DNA of 64,000 nucleotides from Mycolicibacterium arenosum. GTDB lineage: Bacteria; Actinomycetota; Actinomycetes; Mycobacteriales; Mycobacteriaceae. This document shows, one piece after another, positions 16,003 to 24,770 of this stretch (its first letter is position 1; the number at the start of each line of letters is the position of its first letter). Made by a program: the position numbers and the translations under genes. The stretch is taken from assembly GCF_024320865.1 (NCBI RefSeq), contig NZ_JANDBD010000013.1, positions 166,029 to 230,028 of the forward strand, in the 5' to 3' direction. Under the pieces are notes generated by a model. That model was not told the DNA's origin. It worked only from the letters and a program-made list of their open reading frames with translations, and searched no databases.

Positions 16003-17750
16003 ATCCCCGAGCCGTGATCGTCGCGGGAATCGACGTCGGCAACCACACCACCGAACTGGTGCTGGCCCGCGTGGAGAACGGCACGGTCGTCACCCTCGCG
16101 CACGGGCAGTCGCCGACCCGCGGCAGGAAGGGGTCGGCGGACTCCCTCGCGGGGGCCGCGGCGCTGCTGCACAGGATGGAGGTCGACGCGGGCGTGGCGG
16201 CCGACGAACTACTGCTGTCGGCGCTGCGCCCGGTCGACACCGCGACGGCGCCGCTACCGCCCGCCACGTCGCCGCGCGCACCCGTCAGGAACCTGCGCCG
16301 GCCCGACGCCAGCACGCCTGCGGGAGCGGGATACGGTGTCGGACGGCATGTTCCGCTCGACGAGCTGACGGGTGAGGTCGCCGACGGCCCGGTGGTGATC
16401 TCCGTGGGTGCGGGCGTCGACTTCGAGGACGCCGCCCGTGCGATCACGCTGGCCGTCGAGCGCGGCTGGCGGATCGTGGGCGTGGTGGCGGCCCAGGACG
16501 ACGCCGTGCTGATCCGCAATCGCATCCCCGTCGACGTCCCGGTCGTGGACGAGTCCGACGTCGACGGGCTCGCACGCGGGGCGCTCATCGCCGTCGAGGT
16601 GGTCGAGGAGGGTCGGGCCTATCGTGCGATGGCCGACCCGATCGCGTTGACCGCCGCCCTGAACCTTCCGCTCGACGCGCTGGCTGACGTCGCCGAATTC
16701 TGCAGGGAACTGGCGGATTCCGCCGCACTGGCCGTCACGCCGCGGATGGGTCCGCCCGACCCGCCCGCCGTCGACGAGGACTTCGTCGACTGCCACGTGG
16801 ACGGCACCGTGGTGCGCTACACGCCCGCGCAGGCGCACGCGGTGTTGCGACTGTCCCCGCCGGGTGGCGTGGAGAGGGTGCGGTTGCGCTCGGTGCCGAC
16901 GGCCGAGGACGGGCTGACCGTCGAGGACGCGTTCTTCACCGATCTGGCGTCGCTCGACAACGGGGCGTGGCTGCGGCGCGGCGTGGCGGAGGCACACGGC
17001 ACCGTCGTCGCCATGCTCGCCGCCGACGAGGTAGCCGACGCCGCAAGCACGTTGACCGAGCTGACCGGCCGGCCGGCCCGAACCCTGGCCACCGAACCCG
17101 AGGCCGCGGCCCGTGGTGCCCGCACCACACCGGGGCTGCCGCCGGACACGGTGGTCTGCGACATCGGCGGCGGCACCATCGATGTCATCGGTGCCGATCG
17201 GACCGTCGTCGCCGCGGGGGCGGGGGAGGCCATCACGATCGCCGTCGCACGGGTGCTCGGTATCCCGCGTGCGCTGGCCGAGACCGTCAAGCGGTCGCCC
17301 GCCATCCGCGTCGAGGGCCCGCACGTCGCCCACGAGGAGGACGGCCGCCGCGTGTTCCTCGACGCGCCAGCACAATCCGACGCGATCGGACGACTCTGCA
17401 CCAGGGGCAGCGCCGGTCTGGTGCCGTTTTCGAATCGCCTGGCCGCCGAGGAGTGGCGCAGCCTGCGTCTGGCGATCAAACAGGAGACCATCGCCGCGAA
17501 CATCGCACGGTGCATGCGGGCGTTCCCCAAACCGCCGACAGCGCTGCTGCTGGCCGGCGGTGGGGCACTCGACGACGAACTGCTCCGGACCGTGGCCGAG
17601 GCGCTGCGTACCGTGCCCGTCGTGGTCGGCAGGGCCGACGTCGAGGGCAGGCACGGACCGCGGTTCGCGGTGGCGTGCGGGCTGATTCACCTCTTCGCGT
17701 CGGGCGCTGCCGAGGGTCGGGCCGACAGTGCGGCGGCGAGCAACGCGTAG
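15999..17750 (+). CDS. pduG: Diol dehydratase reactivase, large (alpha) subunit
   Basis: A 583-residue actin/Hsp70-fold ATPase that releases damaged cobalamin from diol dehydratase. The first phosphate loop is AGIDVGNHTTELVLA (residues ~8-22); a second glycine-rich motif is VCDIGGGTIDVI, and the adenosine motif LLLAGGGALDD is near the C-terminus. Length agrees with PduG/DdrA (about 600). The GTG start overlaps the pduE stop (GTGA). No small reactivase subunit (PduH/DdrB) is encoded next to it. The final 64 bp overlap the 3' end of the convergent MFS gene. Confidence 0.92.
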   Translation: MNPRAVIVAGIDVGNHTTELVLARVENGTVVTLAHGQSPTRGRKGSADSLAGAAALLHRMEVDAGVAADELLLSALRPVDTATAPLPPATSPRAPVRNLRRPDASTPAGAGYGVGRHVPLDELTGEVADGPVVISVGAGVDFEDAARAITLAVERGWRIVGVVAAQDDAVLIRNRIPVDVPVVDESDVDGLARGALIAVEVVEEGRAYRAMADPIALTAALNLPLDALADVAEFCRELADSAALAVTPRMGPPDPPAVDEDFVDCHVDGTVVRYTPAQAHAVLRLSPPGGVERVRLRSVPTAEDGLTVEDAFFTDLASLDNGAWLRRGVAEAHGTVVAMLAADEVADAASTLTELTGRPARTLATEPEAAARGARTTPGLPPDTVVCDIGGGTIDVIGADRTVVAAGAGEAITIAVARVLGIPRALAETVKRSPAIRVEGPHVAHEEDGRRVFLDAPAQSDAIGRLCTRGSAGLVPFSNRLAAEEWRSLRLAIKQETIAANIARCMRAFPKPPTALLLAGGGALDDELLRTVAEALRTVPVVVGRADVEGRHGPRFAVACGLIHLFASGAAEGRADSAAASNA

Positions 17751-18838
17751 GGCACCATCAGCGCGACGAACGCGCCGCCGTGGCCACCCGGTGCGGCCAA
17801 CAACGCGTAGGACCCGTAGACCGCGAGCGTCAGGACGTCGGTCGACATACCCGCCAGCGACGTGACGGTGGCACGTGCGTCGCCGCGGATGCTCTGCTGC
17901 AGCCGGGTGTCCGCAGCGATCGTCGCCCACTGGAAGGCGCCGAAGGCGGCGGCCAGCGCCACGACCGCCGCGGGGTGCGGGATCACGGCGCCGGCGGCCA
18001 TCAACACCGCGCCGCAGCCGAGCACTCCGGCCAGGCCCCGGTTGCCGGCGTCCCCACGGCAGCCCGCCAGCAGGCCGCCCGCCGCGGCACCCGCCCACAC
18101 CACCACCATGAGCAGCGACACCTCGGCCGCGTCGACGCCGTAGCCCGCCACCAGCAGTGGCGCGTACTCGTCGAGGGCACCCCAGATGGCCGTCACCACG
18201 ACGACGAGCAGCACGGCTGCTCGCACGCCTCGCGATGTCCGAGCCTCGCCGAGTCCGGCGATCAGGCTGGCCGTCCACCCCGTTCGCACGTCGAGGTTTC
18301 GATGATTTCGGTTCTCCGGCAACAGGGTTGCGGCAGCCGAGGCGGCCACGCTCGAGACGACGCTGGCGATGCCCACGGCGGGGTAGCCGCCAGCGGCGAT
18401 AGCGGGCGCCGCCGCCAGCCCGGCCAGCATCGCCGCCGTGGCGCCCGCCACCTCGCCGCGACCCATGATCGTCGCGTAGCGGTGCTGGGCACCCACTCGC
18501 TGCAGTTCCTCGAAGACGAGTGCCTCGAGAGCCCCGGACGTGAGTGCGGACTTCAACCCCCACAGCGCGAAGCCGACGGCGAACACCCAGAACGACGGAA
18601 CCCACACCCACAGCGCGAACGTCACGACCGTCAGCAGCGGGGCGATGACGAGAAGCGCTCGACGGGACACGGTGTCGGCGAGCGCGCCCGACGGCACTTC
18701 GAAGGCCAGGCTGGCCATCGTCCAGATGACGAACAGCGCCGAGATCTCACCGACGTTCAGACCCGAGTCGCTGAACAGCAGCGTGTACACCGGGTAGAGC
18801 AGAACGAAGTCGTTGAGGAACTGATACGCGAACACCAC
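17687..18838 (-). CDS. MFS transporter
   Basis: A 383-residue major-facilitator protein with about 12 predicted helices, starting in the first helix (VFAYQFLNDFVLLYPVYTLLF). The loop 2-3 signature region reads FEVPSGALADTVSRRALL, typical of the MFS family that includes drug and sugar exporters. The start is the first of two consecutive GTG codons; an in-frame stop lies just upstream, so it cannot be longer by much. It converges with pduG and overlaps its end by 64 bp. Substrate unknown. Confidence 0.85.
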   Translation of the reverse strand: MVFAYQFLNDFVLLYPVYTLLFSDSGLNVGEISALFVIWTMASLAFEVPSGALADTVSRRALLVIAPLLTVVTFALWVWVPSFWVFAVGFALWGLKSALTSGALEALVFEELQRVGAQHRYATIMGRGEVAGATAAMLAGLAAAPAIAAGGYPAVGIASVVSSVAASAAATLLPENRNHRNLDVRTGWTASLIAGLGEARTSRGVRAAVLLVVVVTAIWGALDEYAPLLVAGYGVDAAEVSLLMVVVWAGAAAGGLLAGCRGDAGNRGLAGVLGCGAVLMAAGAVIPHPAAVVALAAAFGAFQWATIAADTRLQQSIRGDARATVTSLAGMSTDVLTLAVYGSYALLAAPGGHGGAFVALMVPYALLAAALSARPSAAPDAKR

Positions 18839-18904
18839 CGCACCGATGCGGCGCGGGGTGCTACCGGGCTGGGATGAGAATCAACATCGGCGCACGAGCC
18901 GAGC

Positions 18905-20100
18905 CTACGCCGCCTCCGGGTAGTCGGGCAGTGCCACGTCGCCTCCTGCGATCTCGCCGGTCCGCCGGCTCGCCAGCCGGGTCAACGTCCGGCCGACGGG
19001 TCCCGCCATCAGTCCGGCGCCGGCGTGCAGCAGCCGAATGCCGCTGCGCGTGCCGGGGTTGGCGAGGCGCAGCGAGCGTTCCGTCATGGCGGGGGCGGTC
19101 CCGACGAAGGGCCGCATCCGCTCCTCGTAACGAGCCAGTGCCGACCGGACGTCGTCGGTGCCCGCGAGTTCACCCGCGAGGATGTAGCCGCCGATGAGGG
19201 CCAGGCTGGTGCCAGCGCCGCCGAAGGTGCCGTTGCAGAAGGCGGCGTCGCCGAGCAGCGTGATCCTGCCCCTACTCCACACCGGCGGCCGTGCCTGCCC
19301 GACCGCGGAGAAGTACATCGGCGCGCCCTCGTCGATGGCCGCGAGGATGCGGGGCGCGAAGCCGCCGACGTCGGCGAAGGTGCGGCGCAGGATCGTGTTC
19401 TGGGCGGCGCGGTCGAGGTCCTCGAAGCCGCGGACGTCGGACATGAAGCTCAGCATCGCGCGGGTGGTGCCCAGATTGTCCGGGCGCAGGTGGACGGTTC
19501 GGTGGCCGGTCGCGGCCTGCCAGTTCCACCAGCCGTCGTCGGCGTCGGTCCGCGGAATGGTGGCATAGGCGATGTGCATGCCGAGTTCGTGGACGTCGAC
19601 CGGCGTGACGAAGCGGCGCGACCGCGAGTTCAACCCCTCGGCGATCACCAGCAGGTCGGCGTCGATCGACTCACCGTCGTGCAGCGCCACGGTGACGCGG
19701 TCGCCGTGGTCGGTGACGTCGGCGATCTGCGTGCCGAACCGGTAGTCCACCCGCGCGGCGGAGTGGTCGATCAGGATGCGGGACAGCTCGCCGCGCAGGA
19801 TCTCGAGTTCGGCGGTGGGCCCGTCGGTTCCGCCCGAGGCCCCCACGGGGAACGACGCCGCGGCGGTGCCGTCCTCTCGGACGAAGCGCATGCCCACCTC
19901 GGTGGTGTTGGCCGCGCGCACGTCGGCGTCGATGCCGTAGCGGCGGACGACCTCGCGGGCGGCGCCGCGGATGTCGACGTTCTGCCCCTCGTCACGGCGC
20001 TGGGATAGCGCTCGAGAACCGTGACCCGCCAGCCACGGGCGGAGAGTTGATGGGCGAGGGCGGGCCCGGCGATACCGGCGCCGGAGATGACTGCGTGCAC
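18905..20100 (-). pseudogene. FAD-dependent monooxygenase with a frameshift
   Basis: Together the two frames encode a class A flavin monooxygenase. The N-terminal part (from ATG at 20100) has the FAD dinucleotide motif SGAGIAGPALAHQL. The rest, in another frame from ~19,990 to 18905, continues with DEGQNVDIRGAAREVVRRYG and has the FAD motif LLGDAAFCNGTFGGAG near the C-terminus. The switch lies near 19,995-20,005: frame one reads LERYPSA and then diverges, while frame two supplies the expected continuation. The total length of 1196 bp is not a multiple of three. It is either a real inactivating indel or a sequencing error. If intact it would hydroxylate a small aromatic or related molecule. 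Confidence 0.75.
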
Positions 20101-20146
20101 CCGACCATCTTCCCGCGAGCCGGTGACCCGAAACGTCGCCCCTTTG

Positions 20147-20698
20147 TCAGCCCGGTGTCCAGATGGGTCCGGCTGGAGTCTCCGTCATGGTCCAGTCGGC
20201 AAGCGACTGCGGGCGGTGCCGAGCGAGGTGGTCGTCCTCGAGGGCGGCCCACTGATCCCAGTGCGGCCGGTACATGTCGCCGTCGCGGAGCAGCGCCCGC
20301 CGCTTGCGTTCGGCATCGGCGGTCTGCACCCAGATGCCCAGGTCCGCGAGCGCACGGTTGGCCGCGGTCAGCGCGCCGACGCCTTCGACGATGAGCCGCG
20401 CGTCCGTGTCGACGTCGTGCCAGCCGCCGGGGGTCCCGGTGGTCCAGTCCCAGCGGCGCCACCTGCCGGGACGACCGGCGGCACGCGGTTCGAGCACGGC
20501 GGTGCGGATGTGGTCGACGGCCCAGGCCAACCCGTCCCAACCGGGGTAGATGTCGTCCAGGCGCACCACCACGCTGGGCGCCCAGGCCCTGCTGAGTCGT
20601 TCTGCGAGCGTTGATTTGCCCGATCCGGATCGGCCGTCGATGAGCAGCGTGCGAACGCCGGCTTCGGTCAGCCGCCGCCCGAGGTCATCGACTTCCAA
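20147..20698 (-). CDS. P-loop nucleoside/uridine-kinase-like protein
   Basis: A 183-residue ATP-binding protein with Walker A DGRSGSGKST (residues ~21-30) and an Asp-Asp after the second strand (VRLDDIYPGW), resembling uridine kinases and other small-molecule kinases. A WDW-TTG segment (WRRWDWTTGTPGGWH) and VEGVGAL are also typical. The start appears to be TTG at 20698, overlapping the end of ykoC by 14 bp, so it is read as the last gene of the thiamine transporter operon. A role in phosphorylating an imported pyrimidine is attractive but unproven. Confidence 0.75.
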   Translation of the reverse strand: MEVDDLGRRLTEAGVRTLLIDGRSGSGKSTLAERLSRAWAPSVVVRLDDIYPGWDGLAWAVDHIRTAVLEPRAAGRPGRWRRWDWTTGTPGGWHDVDTDARLIVEGVGALTAANRALADLGIWVQTADAERKRRALLRDGDMYRPHWDQWAALEDDHLARHRPQSLADWTMTETPAGPIWTPG

Positions 20699-21458
20699 TG
20701 AAGTTCCAGTGTCCGGTGCCGACCGATGCGGTGATCGCCACCGCGACGATGACGAACGCCGCGCAGATCAGGATGGTGTCCCGCCAGCCGAAGGACGCGG
20801 GCCGCGCCCAGGTCCTGGTCGGGTAGGCCCCGAATCCGCGTGCCTCCATCGCCGTGGCCAGCGTCGATCCGCGCCGGATGGCCGCCACCAGCAGGGCGAA
20901 CGCCTGACCGGCGCCACGCCTGATACGGCCGTGGTCGGCCACCCCGCGCGCGCGGCGGGCGTAGCCGAGGTAGCGCCAGTCCTGGCCCAGCAGCCCGACG
21001 AGCCGCAGGCCGGCCAGCGCACCGATCACGAAACGCGCCGGCAGCCGCACCAACTGCCCGAGGCCGTCCGCCAGTTCGGTCGGATCGGTTCCGATGAACA
21101 GGAACACCGAGGGCAGGGCGATGGCGAGCACCCGGAGGAAGGTGGCGATCGCCAGGGTGATCGACCCGTCGCTGATGGTGACGAGCAGGAACTCCCAGTG
21201 CACCACGCCGCTGCGTTCGCCGTACAGCAGGATCGTGACCGCCGTCAGGCCCGCGGCCAGGACGAGGACCGCCCCGCGAGACAGCAGCGCTCGCAACGGG
21301 ATCCGCAGCGCCACCACGAGCGCCAGCTCCAGCCCGAGTGCCGTGAGCGCCGACACCCAGTCGACGCTGAGGACCAGCCCGACGGCGATCACCAAGGCGG
21401 CGGCGAGGGCGGCGACCGGGTTCACGCGCGAGGGCGCGGTGTCGACAGTGCTCAGCAT
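20685..21458 (-). CDS. ykoC: Energy-coupling-factor transmembrane (T) subunit
   Basis: A 257-residue CbiQ/EcfT-type membrane protein. It has about five hydrophobic helices and the coupling-helix signatures of T components: EARGFGAYPTRTW (the A-R-G motif) and an earlier RARGVADHGRIRRG. It couples the ATPase to the S subunit for uptake of thiamine or its pyrimidine (HMP) precursor. The ATG overlaps the ATPase stop by 7 bp. Assigned as YkoC from its partners. Confidence 0.88.
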   Translation of the reverse strand: MLSTVDTAPSRVNPVAALAAALVIAVGLVLSVDWVSALTALGLELALVVALRIPLRALLSRGAVLVLAAGLTAVTILLYGERSGVVHWEFLLVTISDGSITLAIATFLRVLAIALPSVFLFIGTDPTELADGLGQLVRLPARFVIGALAGLRLVGLLGQDWRYLGYARRARGVADHGRIRRGAGQAFALLVAAIRRGSTLATAMEARGFGAYPTRTWARPASFGWRDTILICAAFVIVAVAITASVGTGHWNFIGSR

Positions 21459-22924
21459 CGGACGCCCATGGCGCTCAGTTCGATTCGGCTGTCGGCGAGT
21501 AGGCCCGCGAAGTCGAGGTCGTGGGTCACGGCCACCACGGCGGTGCCCTGGTCGGTGAGCTCGGCGAGTAGCCGCAGCAGCTCCTCCCAGGTGTTGCGGT
21601 CCTGGCCGAACGTCGGCTCGTCGAGAATGACGAGCTCGGGTTGGGTGGCCATCACGGTCGCGACGGAGAGCCGGCGCTTCTCGCCGCCGGACAGCGTGTA
21701 GGGGTTGACGTCGGCCAGGTGCTCGAGCCGAAGGCGGGTCAGCAGCGCCGCGCAGCGGTCGGCGACCGTAGCCGGATCCTGCTTCAATGCCCGCGGTCCC
21801 AGCGAAAGCTCCTCGTGCACGGTGCCCGTCAGGAACTGGTGCTCGGGGTTCTGGAACACGCTGCCGATGCGCGTCAGCAGTTCTCTGGACCGCCACCTGA
21901 TGGGCTCGCGTCGGCGCGGCGCGGGGGCGAGCCCGGCATCGGCGGTGAGCCGTCCGCTGCGCGGTGGGAGCAGCCCGCCGAGGGTCAGTGCCAGCGCCGA
22001 CTTCCCCGCACCGTTGGGGCCGGTGACGATCGTCGTGGCGCCGCGGTGGACGTCGAAACTCAGCTCCTCGGAACGTGTTCCCGCGGGATAGCCGACTGAC
22101 AGGTCCGATGCGGTCAGCAGCGGCGGACCGGGAGTGCCGGTGCGCGCTATGCGGGGAAGCTCCACACCGGGCACCCAGACACCGGCCCGCGTCAACTCAC
22201 GGCGGTGCCGGGCGATGGTGTCATCCGGTGGCCCGTCGGCCGCGATCCCGCCGTCGGCACTCAGCACGATCACCCGGTCGACGGCGTGTTGCCATACCGC
22301 CGTGCGGTGTTCGATGACGACGAGCGTCGCGCCGGTCTGCTCCGCGGCGGCGCGGACGGCGTCCCGGACCTCGACAACGCCACCGGGATCGAGGTTCGCG
22401 GTCGGTTCGTCGAGCAGGATGAGACCCGGATCCATGGCGAGCACACCGGCCAGCGCCAGCCGCTGCTGCTGGCCACCGGAGAGCTCCGAGGTGGGCCGTC
22501 TCAACGGCAGGTCCAGACCGACGGCGTCGAGCGCGTTCTGCACCCGCGGCCAGATCGCTTCGCGCGCAATGTTGAAGTTCTCCATCCCGAACGCCACGTC
22601 GTCGCCGACGCGCGACAGGATCACCTGCGCATCGGGATTCTGCAGGACCATCCCGATCCGGTTGCGCCTAGTTGCCGGCACCACCCCGTCGACGAGCAGG
22701 CGGCCGCCTTCGTCGCCGTCCTCGTTGCTGTCCAGCAGCCCCGCAAGACCCTGCAGCAGAGTGGATTTACCCGATCCGCTGGCTCCGAGCAGCAGCACGC
22801 GCTGGCCGGGCGGAATCTCGAGTTCGAGATCGTGCAGTGCCCATTGCGAGCGACCGGCGTGCCGCCACCGCCAGCCCTGCGCGGTGACACTCACCCCGCC
22901 GCCGGGACGTCCCGGTGCGGTCAT
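21452..22924 (-). CDS. ykoD: ECF transporter duplicated ATPase
   Basis: A 490-residue protein with two ABC ATPase domains in one chain. Domain 1: Walker A GASGSGKST, signature LSGGQQQRLA, Walker B LILLDEPTANLDP. Domain 2: Walker A GPNGAGKSA, signature LSGGEKRRLS, Walker B LVILDEPTFGQD. Double-ATPase ECF proteins are typical of YkoD. The ATG overlaps the ykoE stop (ATGA). It powers uptake by the YkoE/YkoC membrane pair. Confidence 0.92.
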   Translation of the reverse strand: MTAPGRPGGGVSVTAQGWRWRHAGRSQWALHDLELEIPPGQRVLLLGASGSGKSTLLQGLAGLLDSNEDGDEGGRLLVDGVVPATRRNRIGMVLQNPDAQVILSRVGDDVAFGMENFNIAREAIWPRVQNALDAVGLDLPLRRPTSELSGGQQQRLALAGVLAMDPGLILLDEPTANLDPGGVVEVRDAVRAAAEQTGATLVVIEHRTAVWQHAVDRVIVLSADGGIAADGPPDDTIARHRRELTRAGVWVPGVELPRIARTGTPGPPLLTASDLSVGYPAGTRSEELSFDVHRGATTIVTGPNGAGKSALALTLGGLLPPRSGRLTADAGLAPAPRRREPIRWRSRELLTRIGSVFQNPEHQFLTGTVHEELSLGPRALKQDPATVADRCAALLTRLRLEHLADVNPYTLSGGEKRRLSVATVMATQPELVILDEPTFGQDRNTWEELLRLLAELTDQGTAVVAVTHDLDFAGLLADSRIELSAMGVRC

Positions 22925-23559
22925 CGCGGCGCGTCGGTGCGCGTCCCCACTCTGCCCGAAGGGAACCGCGACAGGGCGCCCGTCTTGGCCAGGCCGCGCA
23001 CCACGAACCAGGACAGACCGCCCGCGACGATCGCACCCGAGATGACGCCCGAGACCACGTAGATGGTCGAGAAGGTGGCTGTCGAACCGGGGTAGAAGAG
23101 GATGATGTCGTTGATGCCCATCGCCAGTCCCGCGGCCGCTCCGGCCAGCACGGCGACGGGCAGGTTCCACACCCGGTAGAAGAACGCCGCGAACACCAGT
23201 TCGGCGCCGATGCCCTGGACCAGTCCGAACTCCAGGGTCATCACGCCCCACTGGTTGCCGACCAGCGCGGACACGGTCGCCGCGACCATCTCGCCGTACA
23301 GCGCCGCGCCGGGCTTGCGGATCACCAGCGCGGTGAGCACGCCTGCGAAGAGCCAACCGCCGCCGAGCAGCGCCTGCAGGCCCGGCAGCAGTGCCGTCAG
23401 CGGGCCGCTGAGCGGGTTGGAGGCGATGTTCCACAGCACGAACACCAGTCCAGCGGCGACGGCGAGCACGCTGGCCACGACGATGTCGACGACTCGCCAG
23501 CGGTAGACCCGCTTCGCGGCACCGTCGGGCTGGTGGGTGGAAACGGAATTCTCGGTCAT
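22921..23559 (-). CDS. ykoE: Thiamine/HMP ECF transporter substrate-binding (S) subunit
   Basis: A 212-residue membrane protein of the YkoE family with five to six helices. Family landmarks: WNIASNPL after the first helix, GELVFAAFFYRVWNLPVA-like segments, and GINDIILFYPG in the latter part. YkoE binds thiamine or its hydroxymethylpyrimidine moiety. The TPP riboswitch ending only a few bases before its ATG confirms the ligand class. First gene of ykoE-ykoD-ykoC. Confidence 0.92.
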   Translation of the reverse strand: MTENSVSTHQPDGAAKRVYRWRVVDIVVASVLAVAAGLVFVLWNIASNPLSGPLTALLPGLQALLGGGWLFAGVLTALVIRKPGAALYGEMVAATVSALVGNQWGVMTLEFGLVQGIGAELVFAAFFYRVWNLPVAVLAGAAAGLAMGINDIILFYPGSTATFSTIYVVSGVISGAIVAGGLSWFVVRGLAKTGALSRFPSGRVGTRTDAPR

Positions 23560-23562
23560 CCT

Positions 23563-23655
23563 GCACTCCCTACGCCGGCATGATCCGGTCAGGTTCGTAC
23601 GGTCGACGGCCCCTTAGCCGTCCTCTCAGCGCACTGGGTGTGCACTCCCGTGTGG
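23563..23655 (-). promoter_or_regulatory. TPP riboswitch controlling ykoEDC
   Basis: Read on the minus strand, the region contains the conserved TPP-aptamer segments GCGCTGAGAGGAC (the CUGAGA pyrimidine-sensor loop), GAACCTGACCGGATCATGCC and GGCGTAGGGA in the right order. The 3' edge of the aptamer, TAGGGAGTGCAGG, doubles as the likely ribosome-binding site 4-10 bp before the ykoE ATG, implying translational control: TPP binding would hide it. Only 25 bp separate the aptamer from the upstream ligase stop codon, so the promoter must lie inside or before the ligase gene. Confidence 0.93.
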
Positions 23656-23680
23656 TTCGCAGCCAATGTAGCGCAGCGTG

Positions 23681-24745
23681 TCAACCCAACCCCGGCACGA
23701 TGTCGCCCAGGGCGTAGGACGGCGGGGTGTCGAGTTGTTCGTACGTGCACGAGGCCGGGTCGCGGTCCGGCCGCCACCGGTTGAACTGGGCCAGGTGGCG
23801 GAACCGGTCGCCCTCCATGTGCTCGTAGCGCACTTCGACGACGCGCTCGGGCCGCAACGGTACGAACGACAGGTCCTTGCCGGCGTTCCACCGCGAGCCG
23901 CCCTGTCTGCGCGGCGCCGGATCGTCCGCGACCTGCGCGGCCCAGTTCCACGGGTGACCGTCGAAATCGGTTATCAGCGGCTGCAATTCGGTGAACAGCG
24001 TGCGCCGCTTCGCCATCGGGAACGCGCCGACCACACCGACCGACGCCAGCGTGCCGTCGTCGCGGTACAGCCCGAGCATGAGCGAGCCGATGGCGTCGTC
24101 GCCCGACTTGTGCAGCCGGTAGCCGGCGACCACGCAGTCCGCGGTCCGAACGTGCTTGATTTTGAACATCACTCGCTTGTCCGGCTGATAGGTCACCGAC
24201 GGCGGCTTGGCGATCACCCCGTCGAGGCCCGCGCCCTCGAACTCGTCGAACCAGCGCTGAGCGGTCGCGACGTCCGTCGTCACCGGCGTCAGGTGGAATG
24301 ACGGCCCCGCATCGGCGAGCGCCACCTCCAGGGCCGCGCGCCGTTCGTGGAAGGGCCGTCCGGTGTAGTCGTCGTCGCCGAGGGCGAGCAGATCGAAGGC
24401 GATGAAGTGCGCGGGCGTCTTGTCCGCGAGCATGCGCACCCTGCTGGCGGCGGGGTGCATCCGCAGTTGCAGCGCGTCGAAATCCAGACCGTGGGCCGCC
24501 GGCACGATGATCTCGCCGTCGATCACGCAGCGGTCGGGAAGTTCCGCCACCGCCGCGGCGACCAGTTCCGGGAAGTAGCGCGTCAGCGGGCGCTCGTTGC
24601 GGCTGCCGAACTCGACGTCGTCACCGTCACGGAAGCAGATCGACCGGAAACCGTCCCACTTCGGCTCGTACATCGCGTCGGGCGGGATGGTCGGCACCGA
24701 CTTCGCGAGCATCGGGGCGACGGGCGGCACGACGGGCGGCTTCAC
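23681..24745 (-). CDS. ligC: ATP-dependent DNA ligase, LigC type
   Basis: A 354-residue ligase consisting of the nucleotidyltransferase core and OB-fold, the length usual for mycobacterial LigC. Catalytic lysine in EPKWDGFR (Lys29); motif III-like CVIDGEIIVP; motif IV EGAGLDGVIAKP; motif V MFKIKHVRTADC; motif VI region RPERVVEVRYEHMEG. It joins nicks, especially with ribonucleotides at the 3' side, in end-joining/repair. A very similar second copy (40256-41323) lies in the integrated element in the same orientation, and a third, more distant ligase gene is split by that element. Confidence 0.93.
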   Translation of the reverse strand: MKPPVVPPVAPMLAKSVPTIPPDAMYEPKWDGFRSICFRDGDDVEFGSRNERPLTRYFPELVAAAVAELPDRCVIDGEIIVPAAHGLDFDALQLRMHPAASRVRMLADKTPAHFIAFDLLALGDDDYTGRPFHERRAALEVALADAGPSFHLTPVTTDVATAQRWFDEFEGAGLDGVIAKPPSVTYQPDKRVMFKIKHVRTADCVVAGYRLHKSGDDAIGSLMLGLYRDDGTLASVGVVGAFPMAKRRTLFTELQPLITDFDGHPWNWAAQVADDPAPRRQGGSRWNAGKDLSFVPLRPERVVEVRYEHMEGDRFRHLAQFNRWRPDRDPASCTYEQLDTPPSYALGDIVPGLG

Positions 24746-24770
24746 GACTCCATTGTCCTCACGGTCACGT

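Noticed and set aside
16254..18611. 785-residue minus-strand open frame
   Set aside because: It runs antisense through the reactivase gene and out of frame through the MFS gene; composition is shadow-like and no domain appears.
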